DNA of 64,000 bases from Brachypodius melanocephalos (lineage: Eukaryota > Chordata > Aves > Passeriformes > Pycnonotidae): positions 135,504-199,503 of the forward strand of contig VZSR01003371.1 in NCBI GenBank assembly GCA_013398615.1, given 5' to 3'. Below the pieces are notes generated by a model that saw only the letters and a program-made list of their open reading frames with translations, ran no database searches and had not been told where the DNA came from. Positions 11,501 through 22,570 of this stretch are shown here, piece after piece; positions within the stretch are counted from its first letter, which is position 1; each line of letters starts with the position of its first letter. Both the position numbers and the translations under genes were made by a program.

Positions 11501-14500
11501 ATTTTTTTTTCCTCTTTAACCCCCCACAGTGAAGCTGTATCACACGTGAATTTTAAATAATACCAAGAGCTGAAGTAACACACGAGATCTGTAAGTTCTG
11601 AAAGTGCTGTGGTACAAACATCCTCCAGGCACAGCACTTCCCATGACCTAAGGGACATTAAATGGCCCAAAGGGAAGTGGCAGACGTTGGACCAGAGCAA
11701 GAACCAGTGGCTGTCGTGCTGCCCAAACCCGTAACTTCCCCAAAAATGCCTTCCACTCACCACTGCTGGGCTCCTCTGCTGGCACACACTGCTCCATGTT
11801 CTCAGGCTGCAGGAAATCTCTCTTCAGAACCTCAATGACCTGAATTCTTCGCAGGCTCACCAAATCTACATCTTGTAACTTCTTTTCCATCTGCTTTACC
11901 ATTTCTCTGCTGGGCTGGCTGGTCAAAATTGTGATCTGGAACACAAATCAGAGCATGGAGAAGCTGCCTCTACCCCAATTCTCTCTTGAGAGGTGAAGAT
12001 GTTGAGCAGCACTGGTCTCACTATGGAGAGAGGAGAAATCTTGCTGAAATATCTATTCAAATGCAGATTTATAAGCTTTTTTTTTTTTTTTTTTGAGCTT
12101 TGGCTCACATTTAAGCCAGTATAAAGTGGTTTGAGAGGTTCACTGGTTTTGAGCTCTGTGATCAGGCTTTGCACTTGTGATCACTGAGTCTCTGTGTGTA
12201 AGAAAGGATTTGTACATTAATTATAGCTCAAACAGACTAAACTTGGCCTTCTCCCTTGAAAGCTGAATGGGAATTTTGCATTTTTTAACATATACAGTCT
12301 ATCCTAAAGGTATTTCCAAAGAGAGCAGCAGTAGGTGTGATTCCCACCACACAATTTTGGTCTGATACTGAGAAAAGGAAACAAAAATTCAACTTATTCT
12401 GCATTAAAAAAATGCTTGTGGTGGGGGAGGGAATTGCAATCACTTAAGCATCTGAAGCAGAAAGAGGCCTTTTATTGAAACTTTTTTTTTTCCTTTTGTA
12501 AGAGTAAAACTCTCTCCTGCTTGTCAGTGATCAGAGCCTGTCCCTGGAGCATGTTTTTCATCCCCTTGCAAAGAGAAGTACAATAAAATTGCATAATCTA
12601 GAGGAACAAGGATTGCTTAGGGGAGTAAAAACTGCCTATATCCATGGATTAACTTAATTTTTAATGTAGCTTGTTCCTTCGAGTATACTAGAAAAGAAAA
12701 TGTCCTGGATTTTGTTGTGTGTCAAAAAAGGTCTTGTCTCAAAAGCATGCTCTGTTTGTTCCAACCCCCACCTTTAGAGTTAAAGCAAAAAATCACCTTT
12801 CAAATGCTCAGGAAAAACACCTTAAAGCTCCAAGAAAAGCAGAAAATCAGTAGAGAATTTTCCTGGACAGACACTGGGAGTGAGTCTCAATTGTAGCTGA
12901 TCACAGCGTGACTCTGTGAGACTCTGGAGGGGTTTAAGGACCTAAACAAAGCAGAACAACTGGGCAAATTTCACTGGTGGGAATCTCAATTTGTTTTTTA
13001 TGACTGGCAGGTGGACCCTGAGCCTGGGAAGTCTGAAATGCAAAATTGTTTGGAGCTGATATTTTCTGCTGTCCAGAGGAAAACACCATCTCTGTCAGAG
13101 TCCTTTCCCCTCAATTACTCCCTGTCCTTTCATGTCAGTTGATACTGCTTGAAAAAATACTTCCTCCTGTGAACCTTGCTCTGCTTTCTGCACTCACACG
13201 TCTGTTCTCATGTGTTATTAGCAGCTTCCCCCTCCTTTATGCAAAAGCACACAGTCAGAGCTGAAAACACAGTGTCCACCAAAAATCTATCAGATCCTGG
13301 ACCGGCTTTCCTTAGAAATGTCCCCTTTTCCACAGGAATCTGTCCAGAAGGATTTAAGGACTTGATATCCTCCTTCAGGACTTCTGGGCAGTGGATCTCT
13401 GAAACAGCCAGAGTGCTGAATACCTCATTTTTTCATGTTCACTGCACACGAAATACACGAAATTTATAAAGCACATATGATGTGGGATGGTCCCCGCTCC
13501 CTCCCCAGCAGTTTTCTTACCTCAACAGAACTGTTTGTGGAGCCTCCTGCTGCTGTGTGCCTGCTGTACTGCTTGAACTGCTGCAATCCATCCTGCACAG
13601 CTTGCACCACTCCGTTCCCCCCCTGTGGGAAGCAGCCTTCGGCCGGGAGCGAGCGGAGCTCCGAAATGCAGGCCTGGATTCGGGCAAAGTTTTCTCTCAC
13701 TTGCTGCAAAACAGGGTTCAAGGAGCAGGAAAGGCTGGTAAAGAGAATGAAATACCTCTCCAGAATGTGGAGGGAGGCTGGTGGTCACAGAGATGTCAGC
13801 TCACCTGAACCTCACCAAGAACTCAGAGCTGAGACAGACCCAGCAGTTACACCAGAACATTGTGGCCACAGGAAAGATATCGAGTGAACTCTACCAAATT
13901 TATTTAAAGCGATACAAGGCACTGCTGCCAGAGGTCACCTTCCCCACTCAAGAGGCAGCAGGTGAACCTTTGCTTCAGGTGTGTGGAGCTCTGAGTCACT
14001 GAAGCATCCCTGAGCCATGGGTGGGCTTTCAGTGAGACTGAGCGGGAAGCTGCAAAGGCTCTGCTCAGTCCTTACTTCACCCCAAATTTAATTTTTTGAT
14101 GCTTAAATGCTGATTTCTTATCTTGTCGCCGTTTGCTCTCCCCCACGGTGATCTACTTCCATTGTGCCTTCTCTTTCTTTGCCCTCCCTGCCCTTTCCAG
14201 GGAAGCTTTATGGTCTCTCCTGCTGGGGAGCCCAGTGGGAACAGAGACCATAAACAAGCACTGAGGAAAGATGAAAACCAGGGTAAGTGTGTGTGACACT
14301 TCCCCATGTACTCTCCCCATCTCTATTTTCAGCTCTGGGGCTTTCCTGACTTCATGATTTGTTTAACAAGCACCCTTGAACACAGCTCTGAAAAACACCT
14401 TCAGTACAGCAGCTGATGTCTACCACTGGAATGTAGCACCCAAAAAAACCCCCCAGCAGAGCAAATAGAAAGAATGGCTTGGAAATTATTAAAATTATTG

Positions 14501-16177
14501 TTTTGCAGTTAAACTTATAGTTTGTTCTTGATTTACCAGCCAGAACAGAGAAGGGACCTACTTCTATTTAGAGGAAGAAAGTATAAAATACAAGCATGCT
14601 CTTCAATCTAGCCAGAATAGTAAATATATTAAGAAACCCCTGGAAGATAAAGCAAATAAATATAAATTAGGAACCAGGTACAAGTTTCACAATGACAATT
14701 ATTTCATCAAACCACTGGATGAAATTATCAAGAGAAGTATATGATTACCCGTCTTGTCTTCAGATCAAAACTAGATGGCTTTCTGGAAGGAAATTTTAAC
14801 GAGACAGGGGTACTTTAGTGAAATATAATAGCCTGTGATATGAACAAAACAAAACAGTGATCTAAGGGCTCCTCTGCCTTTAAAAACTGAGACTATCAAA
14901 ATGAGGAATTGTTGTTTAAATAAAAAAGACAGCTGATCAGGAGCAGCAGTCATAAGATTATCCCTGGCACATTATCTATAACCTTTCCTACAAAATAAAC
15001 ACCACCATTAGCCAGAGTCTTCTTGCAGATCACATTTGCTAATTTACTCTTGACCTCTTTTTTTTTTTCATTTTTTAGTTTTTATTTTTATTTTATTTTA
15101 TGAAGACTTGACAAAACATTTCAGAATGTTTCCACCATTGCTGTATAAAGTGGGAGGGTTAATCCTGTGTGTTTACACTGCTGTGGTGTAAATGGGAGAG
15201 CTCAGTGTGATTGTTTTTATCAGGATGACTCCAAAAATTCTTGTGAACTTGAAGATGCATATTTGTGTTCCCAAACTATCACTGCAGAGCTGCTACTCAT
15301 TCTCCATCTACATTTATCCCTCTGCAGAGCCCTAAATGAGAGCAATATTTGTTCTTACTGACTTAGATCTCTATATTTAAAATCTGTGTGGATGTGGCAC
15401 TTAGGAACATGGTGAAGTGGTGGATTTGGCGGTGCTGAGTTTAGAATAGGATTTAGTCTTAGAGGACTTCTCCAGATCATTCTGTGGCTCTGTGATTTCA
15501 GGATGTCACTCAAATTCTGCACAGATATTTTTAACTCTGCACCTTTCCCCTTCAATATCTAGAACCTCTCACACATTGCTAATATTTGTCCAATGTCCAA
15601 ATTATTACAGCTTGAGGTGTGTGTGATAATTCTGACAGAGAAACAGTGCAGCACAAAGCAGCACATGAAAGGTGCAACAGATGCTCCAAAACAGATGTTT
15701 TAGGAAGGAAAAGCACAAAACCTAATTCATCAGGGTCACAGATCAAAAATTACACTCCTCCTTTTAAACTTCATCCTTTCCTAAAGTTCACCTTGCTGCG
15801 AAACGCTCGCTCTGCCAACGGCTGATCTTTTAAGATATTAATTTGTATACAGATTTTTATATATTAATTAAAATATAAATCATAACTTTTTTTTTTCTCC
15901 CTGAGCAGCAGCACAGCCTGGGGCATACCGTGAAGGGCAGCAGACACTCCTGCTGGGACTGCACCACGTAGAGGCTGAGCAGGGGCACCCGGCAGGGCCC
16001 TGCCAGGCCACACGCCAGGCACAGGACGTTTTCCAGAGCCTCGGAGAGCACGGAGCAGGTGTTGGCCCAGGAAGGGGAGGTGACATCCACCACCAGGACA
16101 CGGGATGGCTGCTGGCTGGGGGCTTTAGCAGCAGGCAAAATCCTCCGTGGTTCTGAGGGTAATTTTCTGGAATTCAT
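5364..16177 (-). CDS. M1AP: M1AP, meiosis 1 associated protein (complete coding sequence, 9 coding exons)
   Basis: Germ-cell protein needed for meiosis I in the mammalian male germ line; known work links it to the TEX11/SHOC1/SPO16 crossover machinery. Coding pieces in transcript order: 16177-15929, 13703-13521, 11935-11761, 8872-8699, 8162-8012, 7477-7336, 6574-6368, 5838-5683, 5507-5364. They sum to 1,581 nt, 526 residues plus stop, close to the roughly 530 of human M1AP. All phases agree. Landmarks recognised: RVLVVDVTSPSWAN near the N-terminus, DGLQQFKQYSRH, ITILTSQP, MCLKCDLQERLL, GLPFIIKPTSCWQLDWDDL, LLVKAVAIRELLLPSAFP, YNPLHLKSNLY, and C-terminal LLPKEYEEFLQ matching the human LPSEWE region. 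The start is the first ATG of exon 2 (GAAGCCATGA context). Convergent with DOK1, as in mammals. No disabling lesion seen; expression cannot be judged from sequence. Confidence 0.92.
5683..5838 (-). CDS. M1AP: M1AP coding exon 8
   Basis: Acceptor ccaagCAG, begins AGC GCC CTG AAC; 52 codons; ends CAG with donor GTGAGT. Encodes YNPLHLKSNLYKYLRSS then a Gln/Pro/Arg-rich segment. Confidence 0.88.
6368..6574 (-). CDS. M1AP: M1AP coding exon 7
   Basis: Acceptor ccctttAG, begins AAA AGG AAG TGG ATG; 69 codons in phase 0; ends GAG with donor GTGAGT. Encodes YYVIVPSDSATLLVKAVA and RELLLPSAFP. Confidence 0.9.
7336..7477 (-). CDS. M1AP: M1AP coding exon 6
   Basis: Acceptor tggCAG; one base completes a Lys codon, then 47 codons to CTG at 7336 and donor GTGAGT. 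Encodes CESVLYGLPFIIKPTSCW and LDWDDLETNQHSFHALC. Confidence 0.9.
8012..8162 (-). CDS. M1AP: M1AP coding exon 5
   Basis: Acceptor tctccCAG, then TG TGC CTG AAG TGC GAC; 49 whole codons; ends CTC AA before donor GTGAGT. Encodes CLKCDLQERLLDPALLSG and HKLRVL. Confidence 0.88.
8699..8872 (-). CDS. M1AP: M1AP coding exon 4
   Basis: Acceptor cctgCAG; the first two bases complete an Asp codon with the previous exon. Encodes LAILGMDIEVQTVEDN and LLLPSGGF, 57 whole codons, and ends TTA A before a weak donor GTATTT. The trailing A joins TG of the next exon to make Met, giving MCLKCDLQ as in the family. Confidence 0.85.
9785..9825. repeat. Poly(T)/TTTC tract
   Basis: About 40 bp of T interrupted by single C residues. 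Confidence 0.85.
10532..10597. repeat. Compound triplet microsatellite (AAT)/(CAT)/(ATT)
   Basis: AATAAT and AACAAT units pass into five tandem CAT units and then ATT units. Confidence 0.85.
11761..11935 (-). CDS. M1AP: M1AP coding exon 3
   Basis: Acceptor gttcCAG, begins ATC ACA ATT TTG; 58 codons plus one base; donor GTGAGT after AGC AGT G. Encodes ITILTSQPSREMVKQ and RRIQVIEV. Confidence 0.9.
13521..13703 (-). CDS. M1AP: M1AP coding exon 2
   Basis: Acceptor ttttgCAG, then CAA GTG AGA GAA; 61 codons in phase 0; ends at GAG with donor GTAAGA. Encodes VRENFARIQACISEL and DGLQQFKQYSRH. Confidence 0.9.
13704..15928 (-). other. M1AP intron between first two coding exons
   Basis: AT-rich intron with T-rich low complexity near 15,058-15,105. 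No exon or transposon recognised. Confidence 0.65.
15929..16177 (-). CDS. M1AP: M1AP coding exon 1 (start codon)
   Basis: ATG at 16177-16175, 83 codons, ends TTC ACG at 15929 with donor GTATGC. The exon probably begins at 16216 after a cgttCAG acceptor, leaving 39 nt of 5' UTR. It contains SRVLVVDVTSPSWAN and LLSLYVVQSQQECLLPF. Confidence 0.88.
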
Positions 16178-16216
16178 GGCTTCTGCACGTGGGATGTTAC
16201 GTGCACGGTGATTTAT

Positions 16217-19200
16217 CTGAACGGGAGAAATAAATAAAGAACAGCAATGAGTGAGGCCCTCCCTTTTCCATTCACTTGAAAGCACAGCTCAGTAATAATT
16301 TAGACCCCTCCATCCTTTTTCTCCAAATCAGTTGCTGTCCCACTCTAATAAACCCACACAAAACGCATGTGGGCAGGAAACAGAATGTTTTCACGAAAGA
16401 AAAACGAGGCAGAGAGGCTCTTACAGGTGCAGCTGGAGCAGTTTCAAATGTTGGCAGCGTGGAGCTGTGTGAGGTGATCCCCCCAGCCTGGCTCTGGTGC
16501 ATCCATCAGCTGCTGGGAACTCCACCTCCTAATTCTGCACTGGCCAGCAGGTTGCACCCAAACCCTGGGGAGAACAGGCCCTGTTCCTCCATCCCCAGCA
16601 GGATGAGACGAGGAGCTGGAAAAGCCAAAAGAGGCCAGCAGGATGCAGCAAGAAAATCCTGCATATCCATGAGTTTTACTTTGTGGGTGTGAAGAACCAA
16701 CTTTTGTCCTTTAGAGTGTCAAACACCTGGGATGAGCTCCTCTACAGACCTTGAATATGACTTTTGTTCCCCTACCCCCATCTTAAGCAGAAAAACATTT
16801 TCCTGTTAAAAATTTTCTTTTTTACTTTGTGAGCAAAGAGCCTTTCTAAAATCCTCTCTTCACTAAATCCATGCAAACCATCCAGTGCTGTTTCTAAAGA
16901 TACAGGAAATGCTTCAAAAAAGAAAATGTTGATATAACTGCACACACCTTGATACAAACTAGGATTTTTTTTTCCTTCTTACAGTTTTCTTCCCAGCAGA
17001 ACTAGTAAAAGTTTGAAGAAACCCTGGATTTAAACAGTTGGGCTCTGGTCAGAACCCAGGCCTGTCATTTGTTCAGCTCACACAAACAGCTCTTTTATGG
17101 TCTCCAAGGAGACAAGATATGCATTTCCTACAGCCTCCAGCACTTTAGAGTAAGGATTTCTGTAAGGCTTGGGAAGACCAAGAAATGAGTTTCTATCTGG
17201 CTGAAGAATCATCAGGGGAAAAAAAAAAAAATCTGAATTTCTAGAATTCCTTAGGATGCCTGTCAGAGCAGGCAAAACAAGAGTGATCACAGCCTGAATT
17301 TCAGAACTGGGGTTAACGCTTCAGAGCTGATGAAAATGTAATAAATACAGATATAGATCATGTAGGTATCTTGCTTTGATTAGTCCTCTGGTATAATTCG
17401 ATTGTCAAATGAAAAACTGCCAGATACCACTTTAATCAGTGTCTCTCCTGGAGCTTTTCAATTTACAGCGGAGTTTACTCAATTACATCACTGAATCTGG
17501 GAATGGACTTGTCTGTCTGAATTTTTTGTGATGAGGCTTCAATGCTGCTGAACTCAGCAAGCCCCCAGAGCTTTCTCAAACAAGGAAACAAAACCCATCC
17601 GGTCAGAAATCCACAAGAACTGGGCCTTAGCATTGGTTTTGGAGAGGAAAATCAGCTTTGATGCTGATGCAGACACAGTTTTCCTAATTTTGAATGAATT
17701 CTCTCATTCTTGGCACTCTGCAGGACTATGCTTATTTTAAACTGATTTTGTTAGAATAGATCCCTCACCAACTCCTTAATAACTGAATTTCATTTCTTCG
17801 TAATTGTGGTGTCTTAATTAACCTCTGCTTAGCGATACCAATGTGATTTATATGCATCTCTCTGTACAATATTTGACGATATTTGACAATATTTGACCTC
17901 TTTTACAGCCCTAGTGAGGCTGGAGAGTGGAGGAATTCTGTGGAAGTGGTTGCTGTGGTAAAATGACATCCTCATTTAGGCATTGGGTGGACTGACAGAG
18001 CCCATCCCGAGGGATCCCACCACAATTCCGTGAGAATTGTGCAAACTGCGAGCTCTGGCAGCTGATTTGACATTAAGTTATTGCTCAATAAAACAGAACT
18101 CTCCAGGTGTCAGGGCCGGTGATGTGCATTTTGCTCAATGCAAGGAGACACAAATTGTGCAGAACTAGAAAGGGGCAGAGAGGAAACTTCTTTACAGTGA
18201 GTGATTTGAGACTGCCGAGTTGCACATCATCCTATGTGCTTAGTTTGTTATATTAAAAAAAATATTAAATGATATCCAGGTCTAAAAAGGCATAGCCCCA
18301 AAGCCACTGGTTAAAAAGGATTAAGGATAATTGGTTTAAAAAGGTGCCATTTTCAGAGTAAGCTTCAAAACCCTGGGAAACAGGAATATTCTCATGTGGA
18401 AAATAAATCAAATAAACCCACTGTAAAAATGAGTGGGTTTACTAGAGAATAAACTGGCTGTGCAGTGTGGATGGCCTCTGGTGTGAATCCCTTTTTCCAC
18501 CTAGCCTAGAAAGGAAGGTATTTATTTTAAAAGGTCAGGATGAACATAAGAATAAAGACAAAAAAGCAGCAGAGTTCACAGAAAATCAAGCTACTGAAAA
18601 CAAAATTATTCCAGACTCTATATAATATGATGTGATGTGTTACTCTGTTCATCAGTGCTATAATCAATCATAAATAAATGGCTTTAGGTTTGTGCTTTTA
18701 TTGACATAAAATCATCAAACCTTAGTAAGAATCGTCACTTTATATTAGTGTTAAAATCACTCATTATGACCTTTATAGGTTTTTAGGTTTTTTTCTCAAA
18801 AGAAGAGGAAGTGTAACATTGTAGGAGTTCAGAAAAAGGCATTTTAAAATCCCGGATCACTAAAAATGAGTAAAAATAACCAAACCTTAAGCAGTGTGTG
18901 GACAGAGCAGCAGAGCAAGGACAAACTCCTGCAGAATTCCCAGGTGCTCCTGTGGAGGAACAGCCAACCCAAACCCCACCACGAGAGCTGTGTTATCATG
19001 AGGAACCTTGTGCTTGAGCGACAGGCTGGAATTCCCAGAATTAAACTTTATAGGAACTGTAATAACTCTGTGATCAGATTATGGGCACGGCTAATGAAGC
19101 CTCATGGGGCAGGTGCTCCATCTTCCCTGGCATCTTGATTAAGAATCCGGGATGACACCGTGTCAACACACACACACTAACCTGATAAAAACCTGCATAA

Positions 19201-20829
19201 TTCATGGGCAGAACGTGCTGCAGGCAGGGAATCACCACTGAGGCTGCACAAAAAACCCTGGGATACACCCACGTGCTGGAGCAGCCTGGAATTATCCTCT
19301 AGGTCCCTGCATTTCCATGGTTCCTACAACCTGAATTCTTCTACCCTGCATGTGACTTCAGAGTCTAAAGTTTCAATCTTACTGTGACATTTTCATATTT
19401 CCTGTATTGTTTTGGAGTTTTTTTTTTTTTTTAAAAAAAAGAAAGCTTTGGGCAGCAACACTCCCTCACTGGTGGCTGGATCCTGGGAGCAAAGGAAGGC
19501 AGCACTTTTCCCACAGGAAATCCTGTGGCATGTCCCACCTGGAACACCAGGATGTGCTGAGGTGGCTCTGGCTTTTGGAGGTCTCTGCAGGGACTGGGAG
19601 AGCTCTGCTGGGATGTACTGGGATTGGGAAAGATGTACTGGGATGTACTGGGACTGGGAAAGCTGTACAGGGATTGGGACACCTGTACCAGGCTGTATTG
19701 GGATTGGGACAGCTGTGCAGGGGTCAGAACAGCTGTACTGCATTGTACTGGGATCGGGACACCTGTACTGGGTTGTACAGGGATAGGGACATCTGTACCA
19801 GGCTGTACTGGGATTGGGAGACCTATACTGGGCCTTATAGGGACTGGGACAGCTGGACAGGGATAGGGACAGCTGGACAGGGATAGGGACACCTGTACCA
19901 GGCTGTACAGGGATTGGGACACCTGTACCAGACTGTATTGGGATTGGGACACCTGTACCAGGCTGTGCAGGGATTGGGACACCTGTACCAGGCTGTACAG
20001 GGATTGGGACACCTGTACCAGACTGTGCAGGGATTGGGACACCTGTACCAGGCTGTACAAGGATTGGGACACCTGTACTGGACAGTACAGGGATTGGGGC
20101 ACCTGTACCGGACTGTACAGGGATTGGGACACCTGTACCGGGCTGTACAGGGATAGGGAAAGCTGTACTGGGATTGGGACACCTGGACTGGGCTGTACTG
20201 GGATTATGACAACCGTGCTTGCCTGAAGGGTGGCCAAGCCCCCAAAGGGTGTCAGGGCAAACCAGCAGCTTTGCTGGGCTCCCTCACAATCCCATCTTGT
20301 GTTTTCCAGCCATTACTCCTTGCTGCCATCCATTTTCCCCTGCACTGGACGCTGTGGGAAGGATGGATGGGGAGGGAAGCAGCAGATCCAGCTTTCCCCC
20401 CAAAACCTGGGACATTTTGGTGCTGCAATTAAAGCAAAAACAGGAACAAACCTCTGTGCCTAATCTCTGTTCTTTAAGGTGCACCTTCCACCCCTGAACT
20501 GGGTTTTCTCCCACATTTCCCTTCAAGTTTGCCCCACACTAGCAGCGCCCGAGGCTGCCGTCCTTGGATGCCTGAATTGTATCTAACAGAGGAAGCGAGG
20601 ACTAATTATTAACATCCCACGGCAGCACAGGTTGATGTTTTTCACCTCCCAAACCCCCACATACCCCGGACAAGGCTTTCCCTGAGGAATTCGGGAAGGG
20701 AGCTCCTTTAGCGCGGCTGGAGCCGGGCCCCGCCCGGTGCCGCTGCCCCCTCAGCCGGCGGCGCTTCCCGATCCCGGCTCATCCCGGGGCTGTTCCTGTG
20801 GGAATGCCGCGATCCGGGCTCGGACACAC
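16217..20829 (-). other. Presumed M1AP 5' intron
   Basis: Lies between the start-codon exon and a CpG-rich promoter. Apart from the 10-bp-module minisatellite at 19.59-20.21 kb it is AT-rich unique sequence with no recognisable exon. The intron is inferred from promoter position and a possible donor at 20829-20828 (minus strand). Confidence 0.5.
19589..20209. repeat. Minisatellite of 20- and 30-bp units built from 10-bp modules
   Basis: The GGATTGGGAC-like decamer recurs at 19621, 19651, 19671, 19701, 19751, 19781, 19811, 19841, 19861, 19881, 19911 and then every 30 bp to 20151. The intervening modules resemble ACCTGTACCA and GGCTGTACAG. Spacing is always a multiple of ten. Frames on both strands stay open through it because the modules lack stop codons. 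Confidence 0.92.
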
Positions 20830-20965
20830 CTGGGCGGGGCCGTTTCCCCGGTCCTGGCCCGATCCCGGGTGAATCCCGGGTGGATCCCGGGCGAATCCCG
20901 GGCGGGGCCGCCGCGCATGCGCAGCGAGCAGCGAGCGCTTCCCGCAATCCCGGTTTTGGGATGCT
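20700..20965 (-). promoter_or_regulatory. CpG-rich promoter region, probably of M1AP
   Basis: GC-rich block with many CpG, several GGGCGGGG/CCCCGCCC boxes and a palindromic NRF1 motif, in an otherwise AT-rich region directly upstream of M1AP on its strand. A CAG/GTGTGT donor on the minus strand at 20830 could end an untranslated first exon. The transcription start is not determined. Confidence 0.55.
20913..20922. promoter_or_regulatory. NRF1-type palindrome GCGCATGCGC
   Basis: Perfect match to the NRF1 consensus within the CpG-rich block, followed by GCAGCGAGCAGCGAGCG. Confidence 0.7.
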
Positions 20966-21045
20966 CGGGAAAACGGGGATCGCTCTCCTTCCCCAAAAAC
21001 CCGCACTTTGTGACCCTCCCATCGCACCGGCACTGGTTAAATATT

Positions 21046-21047
21046 GT

Positions 21048-21100
<53 letters not shown>

Positions 21101-21128
21101 TTTTTATTTTTATTTTTATTTTTATTTT
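21046..21128. repeat. (TTTA)n passing into (TTTTTA)n microsatellite
   Basis: More than a dozen TTTA units followed by about six TTTTTA-type units immediately upstream of the CpG-rich block. Confidence 0.92.
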
Positions 21129-21550
21129 CCAAAATTAACCCCGGCAAGCCCCAATTAAAGCCAAGGGCGGGGGGTTTTTTGGGAGATTGGGCATCCGGGA
21201 TTGTAAAATTTATGGCCCTTCAAGGACCCTGGAGGAACCAGAAGATGCAGAAGGCATTAAGGGCTGGAAAGTTGGAAAGTCCCCGGCTGAGAAGAAGATG
21301 ATTAAAGGGCTAAAGAATGCGGGCCAGATGAGAGTGAAAAATCGTTAACTAATAGGGACAGAATGCTAATTAATGAAGAGAACTACGTGATTTAGAGCCA
21401 GTGGACATCAGGTCCCTTCTAACTGTGGGACAGCCCAAAAATCCCTCCTTGAAGGATGACTGTGTATTTTGGAGATAAAAAATTCGATGGCATCGGTTCC
21501 CAGCTGTGCCTGTTCAGTGAATGCAAAAGGAAATCCAGGGTTTCTATAGA

Positions 21551-21632
21551 GGGAATATTTTTACTGGATCTATGTAAACAGAGGGAGTATTTTTACTGGA
21601 TGTATGTAAACAAAGGTATATATTTTTACTGT
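21551..21632. repeat. 32-33 bp tandem repeat with forkhead-like motifs
   Basis: TATTTTTACTG starts at 21556, 21588 and 21621. Two copies carry GTAAACA (21574-21580 and 21606-21612), the forkhead core. Confidence 0.7.
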
Positions 21633-22072
21633 AAAGTGAGTTATTGAGATTTGGAGTTGTTTTTCCTGTTTATTCTTTACATTTTCACCCTTGACTTCCA
21701 GCTCCTTGTGGCACGAGGGAAAGGATGAACAAGGAATCAAGGGGGGCAGGTGGACCCTCACAAAAAGGGAGTTTGCAGCCCTCAAATGCCTGAAAACTCA
21801 GAGAGTGTGTGTGTGTGTAAATACTAAAATCTTCACAGTTCCTCATCTTTACACCTATTGACAAAATTAATATAGATTTTAAATTATTTCAAAATAAAAT
21901 GCCGCGTCTGCTGTATTATATACAGAATTTTAGGATATAAGAAAGCTCTGGCTATAGAGCCGTAGGGTTTGAAAGGGTAAATGTAATTTCTGTATTTATA
22001 AATTTAAAAATAAAAGGCTCGGAGAGGTAAGAAAAGATCAAGGCTGGGCTCCCGGCTTGACTTGAGTCGCTG

Positions 22073-22086
22073 CTGCCACCGCGTGG
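22073..22086. promoter_or_regulatory. Possible CTCF site
   Basis: CTGCCACCGCGTGG fits the reverse CTCF core (CTGCCACCTAGTGG-like) with two changes in the middle. About 190 bp from the NRF1-type site at 22279. Confidence 0.4.
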
Positions 22087-22224
22087 TGAAAATGAAGAAC
22101 TGCACCCCCCATGCCTCAGTAGTACGACAACTTTTAAAAAACCCCAAACCCACACAAAACCCCTTTTGAACGGAACAAAACCCGAACTAAATCAAGCCAT
22201 AAATCCAACAAAATGCTCCCAAAA

Positions 22225-22375
22225 AAGGCGAATCCTCGTTCCGCCCGTATTTAAGGATGGGACGGAACAAAGTGAGCAGCGCATGCGCAGTGACTTCCCC
22301 GCTCAGTGCTTCCGCCTTGTGGCGAATTTGCGGTACTGCAAGTCGGCGTTGTCTCGTTTCTCGCGAATTTTGGGG
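22225..22375. promoter_or_regulatory. CpG-containing promoter-like segment with NRF1 site
   Basis: Contains the palindrome GCGCATGCGC at 22279-22288, CTTCCG ETS-like elements and TCTCGCGA. These are typical of housekeeping promoters. No coding exon is visible on either side, so it may drive an alternative M1AP start or a non-coding RNA. Confidence 0.45.
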
Positions 22376-22570
22376 GATAAAATGAACATTTTGGGGATAA
22401 AATCCGAGTTATCTGCGCTGGAGAAAATGACAACTTTGATGTAAAATCGAGGAGATTAATACGTGATATTTTGGGGGGTAAAAGGGAAGTTATCATAAGG
22501 AAACATGTAGGGAGAATTTTAGGGATAAAATCTGTAAGGGATGGAATGAATATTTTTGGGGTGGGATGTG
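22367..22570. repeat. Degenerate repeat of ATTTTGGGGATAAAAT motif
   Basis: Clear copies at about 22367 and 22388, weaker ones near 22467, 22513 and 22549 at irregular spacing. Confidence 0.5.

Larger units (their letters stand above)
8873..11760 (-). other. M1AP intron with simple-sequence tracts
   Basis: Intron between coding exons 3 and 4. It holds a T-rich tract at 9785-9825 and a compound triplet repeat at 10532-10597; no other gene recognised. Confidence 0.7.

Noticed and set aside
19431..20237. 268-codon open frame on the minus strand (repeating VSQSLYSLVQ-like protein) and several plus-strand frames
   Set aside because: They are produced by a stop-free minisatellite; frames are open on both strands at once, unit lengths of 20 bp change frame, and there is no splice or family support.
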